A stretch of 36,026 nucleotides of DNA from Oligoflexia bacterium. Its GTDB lineage: Bacteria > Bdellovibrionota > Bdellovibrionia > JABDDW01. Shown piece by piece: positions 32,773 through 36,026 of the stretch (positions are counted from its first letter, which is position 1; every line of letters begins with the position of its first letter). The position numbers and the translations under genes are program-made. The stretch covers positions 17,019 to 53,044 of the forward strand of contig JAHFAE010000009.1 in assembly GCA_023250675.1 (NCBI GenBank), given 5' to 3'. Under the pieces are notes generated by a model. The model made no database searches, had not been told where the DNA came from, and saw nothing but the letters and a program-made list of their open reading frames with translations.

Positions 32773-35391
32773 TCACTGTACAGAAATCGTTGACGCCGAA
32801 TTGTCAGAGCCGAAATACCAACCACTTGCAGGCGGTGTGGATGCTGTCGAGGCTACGTAGAGCTGAACCGACGATAGTTTGCCACTCGTGGTTGCTCCTT
32901 CCATCCCCGGCGCAGTCAACTGGTTAGTAGAATTAATGATCCAATAGCCATCTTCCCAGAAAATAAACAATCCGGCCATACTTCGATAAATGTTTTTACC
33001 GTTGTAAGTTCCTGCTATTGTGTACACTGAATTAAAGATTAATTCTTCGGCATCAGTGGCCAAAAGACCCGTACCTGAAATATCCGTAAATGGAATAGCG
33101 ATACCCACAGTCGACTCTGAATTACCGGTCTTTACAGCTAGAACTATCAAATGGGTAGCTCCCGCCGGCACTGAAACAGCCGAGATGTCTTGGTCTATAT
33201 CGGCCCCAGTCTTAGAGACCGTTGCTATAGCACTGCCGGTCTTGGATGTTCCATTGGCACTAAAGTATACTTTGTAACTAACCACATCTGACTCGTTACC
33301 AGCAGCACCAATACTGAGTGTTCCAGTGATTGCACCAGCAGTGGTGCCTGTATCAGTGAAACTCAAGCTAGAAGCCATGGGATCAATACTGGCCCCTGTC
33401 GTAATACCACCGGCTAAATCTGGCACTGTATAGGCGTCTGGTGAGGCTGCGGCGCCGGCTTCAACCCAAGCCTCTAAATTAGACGAATTGATAACAGTTG
33501 GAAACTCGTCGGCGATATCTTGGGCACCCCAAGACGCTCCTTCAGCAAGGGCCGCCAATGCATTGTTTACGTTGATTGAGCCCATGCCATTGATATCACT
33601 AATTGCGTCTGTAGCTCCTTCAGATATGGACTGGATTGTTCCCTGAATATCAGAAGAGTCATATCCAGTCATGGAGATATCACCCAAAGCGCCTGTGGCT
33701 CCAGCTGATATATACTTAACCATATTACCGATGTCAGATGCGTCGTAACCAGTCATTGTGATTTCATCAAGTGCACCGGTAGTCCCAGAAGTGATACTTC
33801 CAGCTAATGAACCAACATCTGATGCATCATATCCTGTCATTGAAATTTCATCTAAGGCGCCCGTGGCACCGGCGCTGATCTCTTTTACCATATCAGCTAA
33901 ATCTGACGAATCGTATCCCGTCATAGAAATATCATCCAATGCACCTGTGGCACCACCGGTGATTCCCTCCATCATTGCATTTAGATCAGTTGAATCATAA
34001 CCCGTCATCGAAATGTCATCTAAAGCTGCTACTGAACCCGCCGTTACTTCGGCAACCATTCCAGATAAATCGGCTGAACTATAGCCGGACATCACAATAT
34101 CACCCAGGGCTCCCGTGGCACCGCCGGTGATACCGTTTACCATTGCCGGTAGATCAGAACTGTCGTAGCCGGCCATAGAGATATCATCTAACGCCCCCGT
34201 GGCACCATTTGTAATTCCTTTAACCATTGATTCTAAGTCACTGGCGTCATAACCCGTCATTGCCACTTGGTCCAAAGCATCAGTTGCCCCTTCAGTTATA
34301 GAAGAAATCATTGTTGGTAAGTCACTACTATCATATCCCGTCATTGATATTTCGTCCAGAGCTGAGACAGAACCCTCCGTCACACTACTCACCATTGCAG
34401 GCAAATCAGTGCTGTCGTAGCCGCTCATTGAAATGTCGCCTAAACATGCGACGGCACCCGCATTGATCTCTCCAATCATGGCTGGTAAATCGTTAACGTC
34501 GTAACCACTCATTTCGATATTGCCTAGCTCTGAAGTCGCACCCGAAGTGATTCCTTTAACTGCCGCCTGTAAATCCGATGAATCGTATCCCGTAATAGAA
34601 ATATCATCTAAGGCACCTACGGCACCGTTAGTTATACCAGAAACAACTGCCGGCAAATCGGAGGCGTCAAATCCAGTAAGTGAAATATCGCTCAACCCAC
34701 CCACAGCACCAGCAGTTACACTCTTAATGGCATCATTTAAATCAGCAGCGCTCACACCGCTATCATCTAGGGCTCCCACGATAGATCCAACAACTGCACT
34801 CGCCGCACCAGCGACTTCAGACGCACTGAGACCCGCATCATCAAGATTACCAATTGCCGTTTCTGAAATATTATTCACCGCCGTTTCAAAAGCAGATCGC
34901 CCCGTCTCAGCTGAGCCGTCAGGGAGATTCGCTTCGCGACCGTCAAGTGATGCTACTAAACTCTTAACAACGACGTTTATAACGCCCAATTTTTCAGCAG
35001 ATGTCAGCGAAGTGTCCGCCAATTGGCCTTCAGCCGCTACTTCTATGACTGGCAATAAGGCTATAAGATCAGTTGAGTCTGAGAGTCCTGCGCTAGAAAC
35101 GGCCGATGTGACTTCCGTTATCAACTCATCAACTTGTGCATCTGTAAGATCCGAACTGGTTATTCTAACCCTGGAGGTTATATGAGCCTTTGCAGAATTG
35201 GATCTAACACTAAGGGAACTACCATGTGCTGCCTTGAGCTTTGCCGATAGTTCGCCTAGGACAGAGCTAGCCAGGCTGGTAGCACTAGCTGCCGGAGATC
35301 CAGATTTTGAACACCCTGATAGCCCTAATCCAGCTAACAAGATAATTACAGAAAAGGACCAAACCTTAACAATTTCAAAACGAGCTTCCAT
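32773..35391 (-). CDS. Large repeat lipoprotein with 13 tandem 28-residue units
   Basis: 872 residues from ATG 35391 (ribosome site GGGGGG; an in-frame TTG at 35406 is less likely). A lipoprotein signal ends at GLGLSGC, with the acylated cysteine at residue 27. Next come a Ser/Ala-rich helical segment (about 30-190), two degenerate repeats, and then 13 perfect-length 28-residue repeats, consensus near MTGYDSSDLPAMVSGITGGA plus TGALDDIS (about residues 238-601). The C-terminal part has a beta domain (around 660-770) and a final beta-rich stretch ending in SASTISVQ. Repeats look like one helix plus a conserved TGYD turn, suggesting a solenoid or stalk on the cell surface or in the periplasm. 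I recognise no named family. It has a sigma28-like promoter and converges with a tRNA. Confidence 0.88.
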   Translation of the reverse strand: MEARFEIVKVWSFSVIILLAGLGLSGCSKSGSPAASATSLASSVLGELSAKLKAAHGSSLSVRSNSAKAHITSRVRITSSDLTDAQVDELITEVTSAVSSAGLSDSTDLIALLPVIEVAAEGQLADTSLTSAEKLGVINVVVKSLVASLDGREANLPDGSAETGRSAFETAVNNISETAIGNLDDAGLSASEVAGAASAVVGSIVGALDDSGVSAADLNDAIKSVTAGAVGGLSDISLTGFDASDLPAVVSGITNGAVGALDDISITGYDSSDLQAAVKGITSGATSELGNIEMSGYDVNDLPAMIGEINAGAVACLGDISMSGYDSTDLPAMVSSVTEGSVSALDEISMTGYDSSDLPTMISSITEGATDALDQVAMTGYDASDLESMVKGITNGATGALDDISMAGYDSSDLPAMVNGITGGATGALGDIVMSGYSSADLSGMVAEVTAGSVAALDDISMTGYDSTDLNAMMEGITGGATGALDDISMTGYDSSDLADMVKEISAGATGALDEISMTGYDASDVGSLAGSITSGTTGALDEITMTGYDASDIGNMVKYISAGATGALGDISMTGYDSSDIQGTIQSISEGATDAISDINGMGSINVNNALAALAEGASWGAQDIADEFPTVINSSNLEAWVEAGAAASPDAYTVPDLAGGITTGASIDPMASSLSFTDTGTTAGAITGTLSIGAAGNESDVVSYKVYFSANGTSKTGSAIATVSKTGADIDQDISAVSVPAGATHLIVLAVKTGNSESTVGIAIPFTDISGTGLLATDAEELIFNSVYTIAGTYNGKNIYRSMAGLFIFWEDGYWIINSTNQLTAPGMEGATTSGKLSSVQLYVASTASTPPASGWYFGSDNSASTISVQ
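33589..34680 (-). repeat. 13 tandem 84-bp repeats inside the lipoprotein gene
   Basis: Thirteen consecutive 84-base units in frame with the gene, no spacer and no length change. Units vary most at positions 10-16 of each 28-residue repeat and are conserved at GYD, SD, GA and AL-D-I. Third-codon positions differ widely between units. The array is therefore old and kept by selection on protein sequence, not a recent duplication. One unit carries a cysteine (VACLGD). Confidence 0.92.
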
Positions 35392-35431
35392 ATACGTACC
35401 CCCCAAAAAACGTTTTACTGTACCAAGCTAA

Positions 35432-35458
35432 TTGTCGGCAAAACTGAACTAGACTTAA
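35432..35458 (-). promoter_or_regulatory. FliA (sigma28)-like promoter for the repeat lipoprotein
   Basis: Read leftward: TTAAGTCT (35458-35451), an 11-base spacer, GCCGACAA (35439-35432). The E. coli FliA consensus is TAAAGTTT-N11-GCCGATAA; 13 of 16 positions agree and the spacing is exact. The start would fall near 35425, about 34 bases before the chosen ATG. Confidence 0.5.
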
Positions 35459-36011
35459 GAATTATTTTGCAATGCGATATAAATATAGTGTTAATAAGAT
35501 CGACAGTTTTGAATAAATTCTTTGTAAATCCGCGGCTATCGGCGCCGAGGAAAATCAGCAGAAACAAATCTAGAATTGAGCTCGTTTGGTAATTTCTTGA
35601 AACGAAGTTAAAGTACGCAAGAGTGTGTACCAATTGTTGATGGTGGAGAAGGCACTCAAACCAAGGCCCACGGTGGCCTCACAGCCACCGCGAATCAAAT
35701 TATTATTTTAAACAAGATGCAGGATCTGCGGCGAATGAATTGACTATTGAAGTGACAGTTGGGAATTTACTACATTGAGGTTTGCAGTAATTGGCACTTG
35801 CTAAATTCGTATTGGCGGTGATCTAAGCCCCTTTTAACTCAAATCGCTTTATGCGATTCTCTGGTTCAATAATCTGCACGCGAGCGATGGTACATGCCTA
35901 ACGAGCCAGGGCAATCGCATTTAATTTTAGATTTGAGCATTAATTCTTTAATAGCGGCAAGTAGATTTGGTTGTTAGCGTTTTAATTTTTCTCTTTCCAA
36001 GGAGTAGGAAG
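35459..36011. other. mostly non-coding spacer with hairpins and possible gene remnant
   Basis: About 550 bases with no convincing complete gene. It holds a perfect palindrome TCGGCGCCGA (35539-35548), a hairpin CGGTGGC/GCCACCG (35671-35690) followed by A/T-rich sequence, and a hairpin AATCGC/GCGATT (35842-35858). A copy of the tRNA-Val 3' end is at 35622-35635. Two overlapping open stretches on the plus strand (35612-35740 and 35641-35778) read like one short protein broken by a frameshift. The 72-codon leftward frame at 35415-35633 has no ribosome site and looks spurious. Confidence 0.5.
35622..35635 (+). repeat. short copy of the tRNA-Val 3' end
   Basis: AGTGTGTACCAATT matches the tRNA 3' end and three following bases (32758-32771, AGCGTGTACCAATT) at 13 of 14 positions, with 11 exact in a row. 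The two copies are in the same orientation and flank the repeat lipoprotein gene. It could be an attachment-site scar or chance. No integrase is in between. Confidence 0.35.
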
Positions 36012-36026
36012 ATGGGGAATAAAACG
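36012..36026 (+). CDS. Start of an unidentified gene, cut by window edge
   Basis: An ATG with AGGAG seven bases upstream opens a frame of five codons (MGNKT) before the window ends. The ribosome site is strong enough to suggest a real gene start. The product cannot be named. Confidence 0.5.

Noticed and set aside
33589-34680. Regular 84-base repeats that might suggest a CRISPR or minisatellite
   Set aside because: The units abut with no spacers, stay in frame and encode a protein repeat. Nucleotide identity between units is modest.
34520-35185. 221-codon open frame on the plus strand opposite the repeat lipoprotein
   Set aside because: It is antisense to a well-supported gene. Its openness follows from the biased repeat composition, and it has no ribosome site.
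35415-35633. 72-codon leftward frame before the repeat lipoprotein
   Set aside because: No ribosome site, unusual composition, and it would cover the sigma28-like promoter.

Overview
The window looks like chromosomal DNA of a Gram-negative bacterium. It has a Tol envelope system, many lipoproteins with lipobox signals, FtsEX with an EnvC-like factor, and outer-membrane-type exported proteins. A member of the Bdellovibrionota or a neighbouring 'deltaproteobacterial' group is my best guess. That guess rests on the GshA family type (PF08886), the small HVQTED protein in front of ftsE, the paired ArsA-like ATPases and the moderate A+T content. It is an inference from gene content, not a measured placement.

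Left part (1-6.4 kb): a leftward clpP-clpX-lon proteolysis operon, with lon cut by the window edge and carrying a one-base frameshift in its Walker A codons. Back to back with it are pepA (leucyl aminopeptidase) and a membrane GT-C/TPR protein. The 245-base divergent spacer holds two good sigma70-type promoters. Next (6.4-13.8 kb) is a tight leftward run of seven genes: two ArsA/Get3-like ATPases, a TPR lipoprotein, an EI24/CysZ-like membrane protein, a PF08886-type glutamate-cysteine ligase, a lipoprotein and a Ppx/GppA-HD phosphatase. Trigger factor (tig) is divergent from this run. It converges on a cell-division operon read leftward: small HVQTED protein, ftsE, ftsX, envC-like, ctpA.

Middle part (20-28.6 kb), read rightward: an exported HEYGH metalloprotease coupled to a small periplasmic partner, a seven-helix membrane protein coupled to a glycerophosphodiester phosphodiesterase, tolQ-tolR-tolA-tolB without a pal next to it, an exported cyclophilin and cutA. 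A strong hairpin terminator separates cutA from a convergent mini-operon of three very small exported or membrane proteins, one of them only 28 residues.

Right part (29.5-36 kb): an NtrC-type response regulator is translationally coupled to a sensor kinase. The kinase is split by two in-frame stop codons between the HAMP domain and the phospho-acceptor histidine. A tRNA-Val(CAC) follows. It converges with a large lipoprotein built on 13 tandem 28-residue repeats, whose presumed terminator hairpin is partly embedded in the tRNA gene and its promoter. The repeat gene has a good FliA (sigma28)-like promoter. A short copy of the tRNA 3' end lies beyond it, in about 600 bases of mostly non-coding sequence that ends with the first codons of another gene.

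Most of the window is housekeeping. The less ordinary parts are the repeat lipoprotein with its tRNA/terminator overlap, the mini-operon of tiny proteins, the complementary pair of degenerate ArsA ATPases and the interrupted kinase.
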